The translations under genes and the position numbers were made by a program. From assembly GCF_029227915.1 (NCBI RefSeq), contig NC_079876.1:33649828-33713827 (forward strand): a DNA stretch of 64,000 bases, given 5' to 3'. Shown here in pieces: positions 38,908 through 52,800 of the stretch; within the stretch, counting starts at the first letter, position 1, and the number at the start of each line of letters is the position of its first letter. Under the pieces are notes generated by a model that was not told where the DNA came from, did no database searches, and was given only the letters and a program-made list of their open reading frames with translations. Source of the stretch: Hydractinia symbiolongicarpus (taxonomy: Eukaryota; Cnidaria; Hydrozoa; Anthoathecata; Hydractiniidae).

Positions 38908-39915
38908 TGTTGGTACGAATATGTGACTCAACCGTTGTAACACAAACGGATTGATACTGTTAGAGAGTCAATCAAATGTAGTTTTTGAAACTGTCTCTGT
39001 TTCTTCAGCGCGGGATAACGGCTAGGATTGATCCCACAGTAAAAAATGACTTATTTATCTAAATTTTTAAATGAAGCGCTACCACAGGGACCAGTGTAAT
39101 TTCTGAGTTACGGTAATCATGTCAAATTAAGAAGAATGTTACTTCTTGGAGTTCAATTGTCTCACTTATAATATTTATCAGGTCACAGTCCAGAGTTAGT
39201 TTAATTAAGTCCCACAGTCAGTCGTTTCATTGTTAAAAGCGATGCAATCCAGTAATATCAGAAAAATATCGCTAAATACATGTTGGTACGAATATGTGAC
39301 CCAACCGTTGTAACTCAAACGAACTGACACGGTTAGAAAGTCAATGAAATGTATTTTTTGAAACTGCCGCTATTTCTTCAGCGCGCGATTGGTCCCACGG
39401 TAAAGAATGACTTATTTATAAAAATTTTTAAATGAAGCGCTACCACAGCGCCCAGTGTAATGACTGAGTTGCGGCAATCATGTCAAATTAAGATGAATGT
39501 TATTTCCTGGAGTCCAATTGTCTCCTTTGTCACACTTATCAGGTGACAGTCCAAAGTTAGTTCAATTAAGTCCCATAGTCAATCGTTTCATAGTTAAAAG
39601 CGATGCAACCTAGTAATATCAGAAAAATATCGCTAAATACATGTTGGTACAAATATGTGACTCAACTGTTGCAACTCAAACGGATTGATACTGTTAGAAA
39701 GTCAATGAATTGTAGTTTTTGAAACTGTCGCTATTTCTTCATTGCGCGATAACGGTTAGGATTGGTCCCACAGTAAAGAATGACTTATTTATCTAAACTC
39801 TTAAATGAAGCGCTACCACAGCGCCCAGTGTAATCGCTGAGTTCCGGCAATCATGTCAAATTAAGATGAATGTCATTTCTTGGAGTCCAATTGTCTCATT
39901 TATCACATTTATCAA
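38908..39915 (+). repeat. 1659-bp HOR, copy 3 (partial)
   Basis: Cores 39279 and 39640. This matches the preceding copy until about 39915, where TTTATCAAGTCACAGTCC replaces TTTATCAGGTCATACTCC. Several private substitutions (CGGTAATC, GTATTTTTTG, TTTATAAAAAT, GGTACAAATATG) suggest this terminal copy is drifting away from homogenisation. Confidence 0.87.
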
Positions 39916-42900
39916 GTCACAGTCCAAAGTTAGTTCAATTAAGTCCCACATTCAATCGTTTCACTGTTAAAGGCGATGCAACCTAGTAATATCACATAAA
40001 TATCGCTAAATACATGTTGGTAAGAATATGGGACCCAACCGTTGTAACTTAAACGGACTAACATCGACAATTGTCTCATTTATCACATTTATAAGGTCAC
40101 AGCCCAAAATCAGTTCAATAAAGTCCCACAGTCAATCGTTTCATTGTTAAAAGCGATAAAACCTAGTAATACCGGAAAGATATCACGAAATACATGTTGG
40201 TACGAATTTGTGACTCAACCGTTGTAACACAAACGATATGATACTGTTAGAAAGTCAATGATATGTAGTTTTTGAAACTGTCTCTATTTCTTCAGCGCGG
40301 GATAACGGCTAGGATTGGTCCCACAGTAAAAAATGACTTATTCATCTAAATTTTTAAATGAAACGCTACCACAGCGCCCAGTGTAATCGCTGAGTTCCGG
40401 CAATCATGTCAAATTAAGAAGAATGTTACTTCTTGGAGTTCAATTGTCTCACTTATAATATTTATCAGGTCACAGTCCAGAGTTAGTTTAATTAAGTCCC
40501 ACAGTCAGTCGTTTCATTGTTAAAAGCGATGCAATCCAGTAATATCAGAAAAATATCGCTAAATACATGTTGGTACGAATATGTGACACAACCGTTGTAA
40601 CTCAAACGGACTGACACCGTTAGAAAGTCAATGAAATGTAGTTTTTGAAACTGCCGCTATTTCTTCAGCGCGCGATAACGGCTAGGATTGGTCCCACGGT
40701 AAAGAATGACTTATTTATCAAAATTTTTAAATGAAGCGCTACCACAGCGCCCAGTGTAATCGCTGAGTTGCGGCAATCATGTCAAATTAAGATGAATGTT
40801 ATTCCCTGGAGTCCAATTGTCTCCTTTGTCACACTTATCAGGTGACAGTCCAAAGTTAGTTCAATTAAGTCCCATAGTCAATCGTTTCATAGTTAAAAGC
40901 GATGCAACCTAGTAATATCAGAAAAATATCGCTAAATACATGTTGGTACGAATATGTGACTCAACTGTTGCAACTCAAACGGATTGATACTGTTAGAAAG
41001 TCAATGAATTGTAGTTTTTGAAACTGTCTCTATTTCTTCAGCGCGGGATAACGGCTAGGATTGGTCCCACAGTAAAAAATGACTTATTCATCTAAATTTT
41101 TAAATGAAACGCTACCACAGCGCCCAGTGTAATCGCTGACTTCCGGCAATCATGTCAAATTAAGAAGAATGTTACTTCTTGGAGTTCAATTGTCTCACTT
41201 ATAATATTTATCAGGTCACAGTCCAGAGTTAGTTTAATTAAGTCCCACAGTCAGTCGTTTCATTGTTAAAAGCGATGCAATCCAGTAATATCAGAAAAAT
41301 ATCGCTAAATACATGTTGGTACGAATATGTGACACAACCGTTGTAACTCAAACGGACTGACACCGTTAGAAAGTCAATGAAATGTAGTTTTTGAAACTGC
41401 CGCTATTTCTTCAGCGCGCGATAACGGCTAGGATTGGTCCCACGGTAAAGAATGACTTATTTATCAAAATTTTTAAATGAAGCGCTACCACAGCGCCCAG
41501 TGTAATCGCTGAGTTGCGGCAATCATGTCAAATTAAGATGAATGTTATTCCCTGGAGTCCAATTGTCTCCTTTGTCACACTTATCAGGTGACAGTCCAAA
41601 GTTAGTTCAATTAAGTCCCATAGTCAATCGTTTCATAGTTAAAAGCGATGCAACCTAGTAATATCAGAAAAATATCGCTAAATACATGTTGGTACGAATA
41701 TGTGACTCAACTGTTGCAACTCAAACGGATTGATACTGTTAGAAAGTCAATGAATTGTAGTTTTTGAAACTGTCTCTATTTCTTCAGCGCGGGATAACGG
41801 CTAGGATTGGTCCCACAGTAAAAAATGACTTATTCATCTAAATTTTTAAATGAAACGCTACCACAGCGCCCAGTGTAATCGCTGACTTCCGGCAATCATG
41901 TCAAATTAAGAAGAATGTTACTTCTTGGAGTTCAATTGTCTCACTTATAATATTTATCAGGTCACAGTCCAGAGTTAGTTTAATTAAGTCCCACAGTCAG
42001 TCGTTTCATTGTTAAAAGCGATGCAATCCAGTAATATCAGAAAAATATCGCTAAATACATGTTGGTACGAATATGTGACACAACCGTTGTAACTCAAACG
42101 GACTGACACCGTTAGAAAGTCAATGAAAAGTAGTTTTTGAAACTGCCGCTATTTCTTCAGCGCGCGATAACGGCTAGGATTGGTCCCACGGTAAAGAATG
42201 ACTTATTTATCAAAATTTTTAAATGAAGCGCTACCACAGCGCCCAGTGTAATCGCTGAGTTGCGGCAATCATGTCAAATTAAGATGAATGTTATTTCCTG
42301 GAGTCCAATTGTCTCCTTTGTCACACTTATCAGGTGACAGTCCAAAGTTAGTTCAATTAAGTCCCATAGTCAATCGTTTCATAGTTAAAAGCGATGCAAC
42401 CTAGTAATATCAGAAAAATATCGCTAAATACATGTTGGTACGAATATGTGACTCAACTGTTGCAACTCAAACGGATTGATACTGTTAGAAAGTCAATGAA
42501 TTGTAGTTTTTGAAACTGTCTCTATTTCTTCAGCGCGGGATAACGGCTAGGATTGGTCCCACAGTAAAAAATGACTTATTCATCTAAATTTTTAAATGAA
42601 ACGCTACCACAGCGCCCAGTGTAATCGCTGAGTTCCGGCAATCATGTCAAATTAAGAAGAATGTTACTTCTTGGAGTTCAATTGTCTCACTTATAATATT
42701 TATCAGGTCACAGTCCAGAGTTAGTTTAATTAAGTCCCACAGTCAGTCGTTTCATTGTTAAAAGCGATGCAATCCAGTAATATCAGAAAAATATCGCTAA
42801 ATACATGTTGGTACGAATATGTGACACAACCGTTGTAACTCAAACGGACTGACACCGATAGAAAGTCAATGAAATGTAGTTTTTGAAACTGCCGCTATTT

Positions 42901-43176
42901 CTTCAGCGCGCGATAAGGGCTAGGATTGGTCCCACGGTAAAGAATGACTTATTTATCAAAATCTTTAAATGAAGCGCTACCACAGCGCCCAGTGTAATCG
43001 CTGAGTTGCGGCAATCATGTCAAATTAAGATGAATGTTATTTCCTGGAGTCCAATTGTCTCCTTTGTCACACTTATCAGGTGACAGTCCAAAGTTAGTTC
43101 AATTAAGTCCCATAGTCAATCGTTTCATAGTTAAAAGCGATGCAACCTAGTAATATCAGAAAAATATCGCTAAATA
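39916..43176 (+). repeat. 746-bp dimer HOR (B + C/A chimera)
   Basis: After the last short monomer and an A monomer (core 40193), B monomers at 40566, 41312, 42058 and 42804 alternate with monomers at 40939, 41685 and 42431. The latter start as C and finish as A (CTGTCTCTATTTC, TTATTCATC). The period is exactly 746 bp. Shared marks are GACACAACCGTTG, TGAAACGCTACC and GCAATCCAG. Individual copies differ by single bases such as GAAAAGTAG near 42126 and ATCTTTAAATG near 42961. Confidence 0.9.
40013..40192 (+). repeat. Short monomer, 180 bp (last copy)
   Basis: Same deletion, 1659 bp after 38354. The left side has reverted to ATCACATAAATATC as in the 19786 and 34111 copies, with GGGACCCAACC and ACTAACATCG changes. 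No short unit of this class was seen further right. Confidence 0.86.
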
Positions 43177-43191
43177 CATTACGAATATGTG
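43170..43191 (+). repeat. Core with GTTGG deleted
   Basis: AATACATTACGAATATG has lost five bases from the usual core, which abolishes the dyad; the next spacing is 368 bp. Apart from the three short E units this is the only core I found that is not of normal length. Confidence 0.88.
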
Positions 43192-43199
43192 ACCAAACC

Positions 43200-46100
43200 G
43201 TTGTAACTCAAACGGACTGACACCGTTAGAAAGTCAATGAAATGTAGTTTTTGAAACTGCCGCTATTTTTTCAGCGCGCGATAACGGCTAGGATTGGTCC
43301 CACGGAAAATAATGACTTATTTATCAAAATTTTTAAATGAAGCGCTACCACAGCGCCCAGTGTAATCGCTGAGATGCGGCAATCATGTCAAATTAAGATG
43401 AATGTTATTTCCTGGAGTCCAATTGTCTCCTTTGTCACACTTATTAGGTGACAGTCCAAAGTTAGTTCAATTAAGTCCCATAGTCAATCGTTTTATAGTT
43501 AAAAGCGATGCAACCTAGTAATATCAGAAAAATATCGCTAAATACATGTTGGTACGAATATGTGACTCAACTGTTGCAACTCAAACGGATTGATACTGTT
43601 AGAAAGTCAATGAATTGTAGTTTTTGAAACTGTCGCTATTTCTTCAGTGCGCGAAAACGGTTAGGATTGGTCCCACAGTAAAGAATGACTTATTTATCTA
43701 AACTCTTAAATGAAGCGCTACCACAGCGCCCAGTGTAATCGCTGAGTTCCGGCAATCATGTCAAATTAAGATGAATGTTATTTCTTGGAGTCCAATTGTC
43801 TTATTTATCACATTTATCAGGTCACACTCCAAAGTTTGTTCAATTAATTCCAACATTCAATCGTTTCACTGTTAAAAGCGATGCAACCTAGTAATAACAG
43901 ATAAATATCGCAAAATACATGTTGGTACGAATGTGTGACACAACCGTTGCAACTCCAACGGACTGACATGGTAGAAAGTCAATGAAATGTAGTTTGTGAA
44001 ACTGTCGCTATTTCTTCTGCGCCCGATAACGGCTAGGATTGGTCCCACGGTAAAAATGACTAATTTATCTAAATTTTTAAATGAAGCGCTACCACAGCGC
44101 CCAGTGTAATCGCTGAGGTGCGGCAATTATGTCAAATTAAGATGAATGTTATTTCTTGGAGTCCAATTGTCTCCTTCATCACATATATCAGGTGATAGTC
44201 CAAAGTTAGTTCAATTAAGTCCCATAGTCAATCGTTATATAGTTAGAAGCGATGCAACCTAGTAATATCAGAAAAATATCGCTAAATACATGTTAGTACG
44301 AATATCTGACTCAACCGTTGTAACTCAAACGGATTGGTACTGTTAGAAAGTCAATGAATTGTAGTTTTTGAAACTGTCGCCATTTTTTCAGCGCGCGATA
44401 ACGGTTAGGATTGGTCCCACAGTAAAAAATGACTTATTCATCTAAATTTTTAAATGAAGCGCTACCACAGCGCCCAGTGTAACCGCTGAGTTCCGGCAGT
44501 CATGTCAAATAAAGATGAATGTTATTTCTTGGAGTCCAATTGTCTCATTTATCACATTTATTAGGTCACAGCTCAAAATCAGTTCTATAAAGTCCCACAG
44601 TCAATCGTTTCACTGTTAAAAGCGATAAAACCTAGTAATACCGGAAAGATATCACGAAATACATGTTGGTACGAATTTGTGACTCAACCGTTGTAACACA
44701 AACGAATTGATACTGTTAGAAAGTCAATGATATGTAGTTTTTGAAACTGTCTCTATTTCTTCAGCGCGGGATAACGGCTAGGATTGGTCCCACAGTAAAA
44801 AATGACTTATTCATCTAAATTTTTAAATGAAACGTTACCACAGCGCCCAGTGTAATCGCTGAGTTCCGGCAATCATGTCAAATTAAGAAGAATGTTACTT
44901 CTTGGAGTTCAATTGTCTCACTTATAATATTTATCAGGTCACAGTCCAGAGTTAGTTTAATTAAGTCCCACAGTCAGTCGTTTCATTGTTAAAAGCGATG
45001 CAATCCAGTAATATCAGAAAAATATCGCTAAATACATGTTGGTACGAATATGTGACCCAACCGTTGTAACTCAAACGGACTGACACCGTTAGAAAGTCAA
45101 TGAAATGTAGTTTTTGAAACTGCCGCTATTTCTTCAGCGCGCGATAACGGCTAGGATTGGTCCCACGGTAAAGAATGACTTATTTATCAAAATTTTTAAA
45201 TGAAGCGCTACCACAGCGCCCAGTGTAATCGCTGAGTTGCGGCAATCATGTCAAATTAAGATGAATGTTATTGCCTGGAGTCCAATTGTCTCCTTTGTCA
45301 CACTTATCAGGTGACAGTCCAAAGTTAGTTCAATTAAGTCCAACATTCAATCGTTTCACTGTTAAAAGCGATGCAACCTAGTAATAACAGATAAATATCG
45401 CAAAATACATGTTGGTACGAATGTGTGACACAACCGTTGCAACTCCAACGGACTGACATGGTAGAAAGTCAATGAAATGTAGTTTTTGAAACTGTCGCTA
45501 TTTCTTCTGCGCCCGATAACGGCTAGGATTGGTCCCACGGTAAAAATGACTAATTTATCTAAATTTTTAAATGAAGCGCTACCACAGCGCCCAGTGTAAT
45601 CGCTGAGGTGCGGCAATCATGTCAAATTAAGATGAATGTTATTTCTTTGAGTCCAATTGTCTCCTTCATCACATATATCAGGTGATAGTCCAAAGTTAGT
45701 TCAATTAAGTCCCATAGTCAATCGTTATATAGTTAGAAGCGATGCAACCTAGTAATATCAGAAAAATATCGCTAAATACATGTTGGTACGAATATCTGAC
45801 TCAACCGTTGTAACTCAAACGGATTGGTACTGTTAGAAAGTCAATGAATTGTAGTTTTTGAAACTGTCGCCATTTTTTCAGCGCGCGATAACGGTTAGGA
45901 TTGGTCCCACAGTAAAAAATAACTTATTCATCTAAATTTTTAAATGAAGCGCTACAACAGCACCCAGTGTAATCGCTGAGTTCCGGCAATCATGTCAAAT
46001 TAAAAAGAATGTTACTTCTTGGAGTTCAATTGTCTCACTTATAATATTTATCAGGTCACAGTCCAGAGTTAGTTTAATTAAGTCCCACAGTCAGTCGTTT

Positions 46101-49100
46101 CATTGTTAAAAGCGATGCAATCTAGTAATATCAGAAAAATATCGCTAAATACATGTTGGTACGAATATGTGACCCAACCGTTGTAACTCAAACGGATTGA
46201 TACTGTTAGAAAGTCAATGAATTGTAGTTTTTGAAACTGTAGCTATTTCTTCAGTGCGCGATAACGGTTAGGATTGGTCCCACAGTAAAGAATGACCTAT
46301 TTATCTAAACTCTTAAATGAAGCGCTACCACAGCGTCCAGTGTAATCGCTGAGTTCCGGCAGTCATGTCAAATAAAGATGAATGTTATTTCTTGGAGTCC
46401 AATTGTCTCATTTATCACATTTATTAGGTCACAGCCCAAAATCAGTTCAATAAAGTCCCACAGTCAATCGTTTCACTGTTAAAGCGATACAACCTAGTAA
46501 TACCGGAAAGATATCACGAAATACATGTTGGTACGAATATGTGACTCAACCGTTGTAACTCAAACGGATTGATACTGTTAGAAAGTCAATGAAACGTAGT
46601 TTTTGAAACTGTCTCTGTTTCTTCAGCGCGGGATAACGGCTAGGATTTTTAATTGAAGCGCTACCACAGCGACCAGTGTAATCGCTGAGTTCCGGCAATC
46701 TTGTCAAATTAAGATGAATGTTATTTCTTGGAGTCCAATTGTCTCATTTATCACATTTATCAGGTCACACTCCAAAGTTAGTTCAATTAAGTCCAACATT
46801 CAATCGTTTCACTGTTAAAAGCGATGCAACCTAGTAATAACAGATAAATATCGCAAAATACATGTTGGTACGAATGTGTGACACAACCGTTGCAACTCCA
46901 ACGGACTGACATGGTAGAAAGTCAATGAAATGTAGTTTTTGAAACTGTCGCTATTTCTTCTGCGCCTGATAACGGCTAGGATTGGTCCCACGGTAAAAAT
47001 GACTAATTTATCTAAATTTTTAAATGAAGCGCTACCACAGCGCCCAGTGTGATCGCTGAGGTGCGGCAATCATGTCAAATTAAGATGAATGTTATTTCGT
47101 GGAGTCCAATTGTCTCCTTCATCACATATATCAGGTGACAGTCCAAAGTTAGTTCAATTAAGTCCCATAGTCATTCGTTATATAGTTAGAAGCGATGCAA
47201 CCTAGTAATATCAGAAAAATATCGCTACATACATGTTGGTACGAATATCTGACTCAACCGTTGTAACTCAAACGGATTGATACTGTTAGAAAGTCAATGA
47301 ATTGAAGTTTTTGAAACTGTCGCCATTTTTTCAGCGCGCGATAACGGTTAGGATTGGTCCCACAGTAAAAAATGACTTATTCATCTAAATTTTTAAATGA
47401 AGCGCTACAACAGCACCCAGTGTAATCGTTGAGTTCCGGCAATCATGTCAAATTAAGAAGAATGTTACTTCTTGGAGTTCAATTGTCTCACTTATAATAT
47501 TTATCAGGTCACAGTCCAGAGTTAGTTTAATTAAGTCCCACAGTCAGTCGTTTCATTGTTAAAAGCGATGCAATCTAGTAATATCAGAAAAATATCGCTA
47601 AATACATGTTGGTACGAATATGTGACCCAACCGCAGCAACTCAAACGGATTGATACTGTTAGAAAGTCAATGAATTGTAGTTTTTGAAACTGTAGCTATT
47701 TCTTCAGTGCGCGATAACGGTTAGGATTGGTCCCACAGTAAAGAATGACCTATTTATCTAAACTCTTAAATGAAGCGCTACCACAGCGCCCAGTGTAATC
47801 GCTGAGTTCAGGCAGTCATGTCAAATAAAGATGAATGTTATTTCTTGGAGTCCAATTGTCTCATTTATCACATTTATTAGGTCACAGCCCAAAATCAGTT
47901 CAATAAAGTCCCACAGTCAATCGTTTCACTGTTAAAGCGATACAACCTAGTAATACCGGAAAGATATCACGAAATACATGTTGGTACGAATATGTGACTC
48001 AACCGTTGTAACTCAAACGGATTGATACTGTTAGAAAGTCAATGAAACGTAGTTTTTGAAACTGTCTCTGTTTCTTCAGCGCGGGATAACGGCTAGGATT
48101 TTTAAATGAAGCGCTACCACAGCGCCCAGTGTAATCGCTGAGTTCCGGCAATCATGTCAAATTAAGATGAATGTTATTTCTTGGAGTCCAATTGTCTCAT
48201 TTATCACATTTATCAGGTCACACTCCAAAGTTAGTTCAATTAAGTCCAACATTCAATCGTTTCACTGTTAAAAGCGATGCAACCTAGTAATAACAGATAA
48301 ATATCGCTAAATACATGTTGGTACGAATATCTGACTCAACCGTTGTAACTCAAACGGATTGATACTGTTAGAAAGTCAATGAATGGTAGTTTTTGAAACT
48401 GTCGCTATTGTTTCAGCGCGCGTTAACGGTTAGGATTGGTCCCACAGTAAAAAATGACTTATTCATCTAAATTTTTAAATGAAGCGCTACCACAGCGCCC
48501 AGTGTGATCGCTGAGGTGCGGCAATCATGTCAAGGTAAGATGAATGTTATTTCGTGGAGTCCAATTGTCTCCTTCATCACATATATCAGGTGACAGTCCA
48601 AAGTTAGTTCAATTAAGTCCCATAGTCATTCGTTATATAGTTAGAAGCGATGCAACCTAGTAATATCAGAAAAATATCGCTAAATACATGTTGGTACGAA
48701 TATCTGACTCAACCGTTGTAACTCAAACGGATTGATACTGTTAGAAAGTCAATGAATTGAAGTTTTTGAAACTGTCGCCATTTTTTCAGCGCGCGATAAC
48801 GGTTAGGATTGGTCCCACAGTAAAAAATGACTTATTCATCTAAATTTTTAAATGAAGCGCTACAACAGCACCCAGTGTAATCGCTGAGTTCCGGCAATCA
48901 TGTCAAATTAAGAAGAATGTAACTTCTTGGAGTTCAATTGTCTCACTTATAATATTTATCAGGTCACAGTCCAGAGTTAGTTTAATTAAGTCCCACAGTC
49001 AGTCGTTTCATTGTTAAAAGCGATGCAATCTAGTAATATCAGAAAAATATCGCTAAATACATGTTGGTACGAATATGTGACCCAACCGCAGCAACTCAAA

Positions 49101-50100
49101 CGGATTGATACTGTTAGAAAGTCAATGAATTGTAGTTTTTGAAACTGTAGCTATTTCTTCAGTGCGCGATAACGGTTAGGATTGGTCCCACAGTAAAGAA
49201 TGACCTATTTATCTAAACTCTTAAATGAAGCGCTACCACAGCGCCCAGTGTAATCGCTGAGTTCAGGCAGTCATGTCAAATAAAGATGAATGTTATTTCT
49301 TGGAGTCCAATTGTCTCATTTATCACATTTATTAGGTCACAGCCCAAAATCAGTTCAATAAAGTCCCACAGTCAATCGTTTCACTGTTAAAGCGATACAA
49401 CCTAGTAATACCGGAAAGATATCACGAAATACATGTTGGTACGAATATGTGACTCAACCGTTGTAACTCAAACGGATTGATACTGTTAGAAAGTCAATGA
49501 AACGTAGTTTTTGAAACTGTCTCTGTGTCTTCAGCGCGGGATAACGGCTAGGATTTTTAAATGAAGCGCTACCACAGCGCCCAGTGTAATCGCTGAGTTC
49601 CGGCAATCATGTCAAATTAAGATGAATGTTATTTCTTGGAGTCCAATTGTCTCATTTATCACATTTATCAGGTCACACTCCAAAGTTAGTTCAATTAAGT
49701 CCAACATTCAATCGTTTCACTGTTAAAAGCGATGCAACCTAGTAATAACAGATAAATATCGCTAAATACATGTTGGTACGAATATCTGACTCAACCGTTG
49801 TAACTCAAACGGATTGATACTGTTAGAAAGTCAATGAATGGTAGTTTTTGAAACTGTCGCTATTGTTTCAGCGCGCGTTAACGGTTAGGATTGGTCCCAC
49901 AGTAAAAAATGACTTATTCATCTAAATTTTTAAATGAAGCGCTACCACAGCACCCAGTGTAATCGCTGAGTTCCGGCAATCATGTCAAATTAAGAAGAAA
50001 GTTACTTCTTGGAGTTCAATTGTCTCACTTATAATATTTATCAGGTGACAGTCCAGAGTTAGTTTAATTAAGTCCCACAGTCAGTCGTTTCATTGTTAAA
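43200..50100 (+). repeat. E-C-B-A tetramer HOR (1453-1490 bp)
   Basis: Cores 43545, 43918, 44289, 44662, 45035, 45408, 45779, 46152, 46524, 46861, 47232, 47605, 47977, 48314, 48687, 49060, 49432 and 49769. E copies at 43918, 45408 and 46861 are 1490 and 1453 bp apart. The unit then settles at 1455 bp (48096 to 49551, CCGCAGCAACTC at 47631 and 49086), which is 4 x 373 less the 36-bp deletion. In the units with cores 48314 and 49769 the E monomer has turned into C at the core (GAATATCTGAC). GTCATTCGTTATATAG marks C here. Confidence 0.88.
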
Positions 50101-52800
50101 AGCGATGCAATCTAGTAATATCAGAAAAATATCGCTAAATACATGTTGGTACGAATATGTGACCCAACCGTTGTAACTCAAACGGATTGATACTGTTAGA
50201 AAGTCAATGAATTGTAGTTTTTGAAACTGTAGCTATTTCTTCAGTGCGCGATAACGGTTAGGATTGGTCCCACAGTAAAGAATGACTTATTTATCTAAAC
50301 TCTTAAATGAGGCGGTACCACAGCGCCCAGTGTAATCGCTGGGTTCCGGCAATCATGTCAAATTAAGATGAATGTTATTTCTTGGAGTCCAATTGTCTCA
50401 TTTATCACATTTATTAGGTCACAGCCCAAAATCAGTTCAATAAAGTCCCACAGTCAATCGTTTCACTGTTAAAGCGATACAACCTAGTAATACCGGCAAG
50501 ATATCACGAAATACATGTTGGTACGAATATGTGACTCAACCGTTGTAACTCAAACGGATTGATACTGTTAGAAAGTCAATGAAACGTAGTTTTTGAAACT
50601 GTCTCTGTTTCTTCAGCGCGGGATAACGGCTAGGATTTTTAAATGAAGCGCTACCACAGCGCCCAGTGTAATCGCTGAGTTCCGGCAATCATGTCAAATT
50701 AAGATGAATGTTATTTCTTGGAGTCCAATTGTCTCATTTATCACATTTATCCGATCACAGTCCAAAGTTAGTTCAATTAAGTACAACATTCAATCGTTTC
50801 ACTGTTAAAAGCGATGCAACCTAGTAATTACAGATAAATATCGCTAAATACATGTTGGTACGAATGTGTGACACAACCGTTGCAACTCCAACGGACTGAC
50901 ATGGTAGAAAGTCAGTGAAATGTAGTATTTGAAACTGTCTCTGTTTCTTCAGCGCGGGATAACAACTAGGATTGGTCCCACAGTAAAAAATGACTTATTT
51001 ATCTAAATTTTTAAATGAAGCGCTACCACAGCGCCCAGTGTAATCGCTGAGTTCCGGCAAGCACATCAAATTAAGAAGAATGTTATTTCTTGGAGTCCAA
51101 TTGTCTCATTTATCACATTTGTCAGGTCGCAATCCAAAGATAGTTCAATTAAGTCCCACAGTCAATCGTTTCATTGTTAAAAGCGATGCAATCTAGTAAT
51201 ATCAGAAAAATATCGCTAAATACATGTTGGTACGAATATGTGACCCAACCATTGTAACTCAAACGGACAGACAACGTTAGAAAGTCAATGAAATGTAGTT
51301 TTTGAAACTGTCTCTATTTCTTCAGCGCGGGATACCGGTTAGGATTGGTCCCACAGTAAAGAATGACTTATTTATCTAAACTCTTAAATGAGGCGGTACC
51401 ACAGCGCCCAGTGTAATCGCTGGGTTCCGGCAATCATGTCAAATTAAGATGAATGTTATTTCTTGGAGTCCAATTGTCTCATTTATCACATTTATTAGGT
51501 CACAGCCCAAAATCAGTTCAATAAAGTCCCACAGTCAATCGTTTCAATGTTAAAAGCGATACAACCTAGTAATACCGGAAAGATATCACGAAATACATGT
51601 TGGTACGAATATGCGACTCAACCGTTGTAATTCAAACGGATTGATACTGTTAGAAAGTCAATGAAATGTAGTTTTTGAAACTGTCTCTATTTCTTCAGCG
51701 CGGGATAACGGCTAGGATTTTTAAATGAAGCGCTACCACAGCGCCCAGTGTAATCGCTGAGTTCCGGCAATCATGTCAAATTAAGATGAATGTTATTTCT
51801 TGGAGTCCAATTGTCTCATTTATCACATTTATCCGATCACAGTCCAAAGTTAGTTCAATTAAGTACAACATTCAATCGTTTCACTGTTAAAAGCGATGCA
51901 ACCTAGTAATTACAGATAAATATCGCTAAATACATGTTGGTACGAATGTGTGACACAACCGTTGCAACTCCAACGGACTGACATGGTAGAAAGTCAGTGA
52001 AATGTAGTATTTGAAACTGTCTCTGTTTCTTCAGCGCGGGATAACAACTAGGATTGGTCCCACAGTAAAAAATGACTTATTTATCTAAATTTTTAAATGA
52101 AGCGCTACCACAGCGCCCAGTGTAATCGCTGAGTTCCGGCAAGCACATCAAATTAAGAAGAATGTTATTTCTTGGAGTCCAATTGTCTCATTTATCACAT
52201 TTGTCAGGTCGCAATCCAAAGATAGTTCAATTAAGTCCCACAGTCAATCGTTTCATTGTTAAAAGCGATGCAATCTAGTAATATCAGAAAAATATCGCTA
52301 AATACATGTTGGTACGAATATGTGACCCAACCATTGTAACTCAAACGGACAGACAACGTTAGAAAGTCAATGAAATGTAGTTTTTGAAACTGTCTCTATT
52401 TCTTCAGCGCGGGATACCGGTTAGGATTGGTCCCACAGTAAAGAATGACTTATTTATCTAAACTCTTAAATGAGGCGGTACCACAGCGCCCAGTGTAATC
52501 GCTGGGTTCCGGCAATCATGTCAAATTAAGATGAATGTTATTTCTTGGAGTCCAATTGTCTCATTTATCACATTTATTAGGTCACAGCCCAAAATCAGTT
52601 CAATAAAGTCCCACAGTCAATCGTTTCAATGTTAAAAGCGATACAACCTAGTAATACCGGAAAGATATCACGAAATACATGTTGGTACGAATATGCGACT
52701 CAACCGTTGTAATTCAAACGGATTGATACTGTTAGAAAGTCAATGAAATGTAGTTTTTGAAACTGTCTCTATTTCTTCAGCGCGGGATAACGGCTAGGAT
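50101..52800 (+). repeat. A-E-B trimer HOR, 1082 bp
   Basis: Cores 50514, 50851, 51223 / 51596, 51933, 52305 / 52678 repeat at 1082 bp with the 36-bp deletion at 50633 and 51715. Unique marks are TTATCCGATCACAG, AGTACAACATTC, GATAACAACTAGG, GGCAAGCACATC, TTTGTCAGGTCGCAATCC and GAGGCGGTACC. It appears to derive from the neighbouring tetramer by loss of C. Confidence 0.9.

Noticed and set aside
43872-47069. 84-residue minus-strand open frames at 43872, 45362 and 46815
   Set aside because: They start at TTG and repeat with the tetramer HOR. Length is set by satellite phase, and substitutions between copies show no codon pattern.
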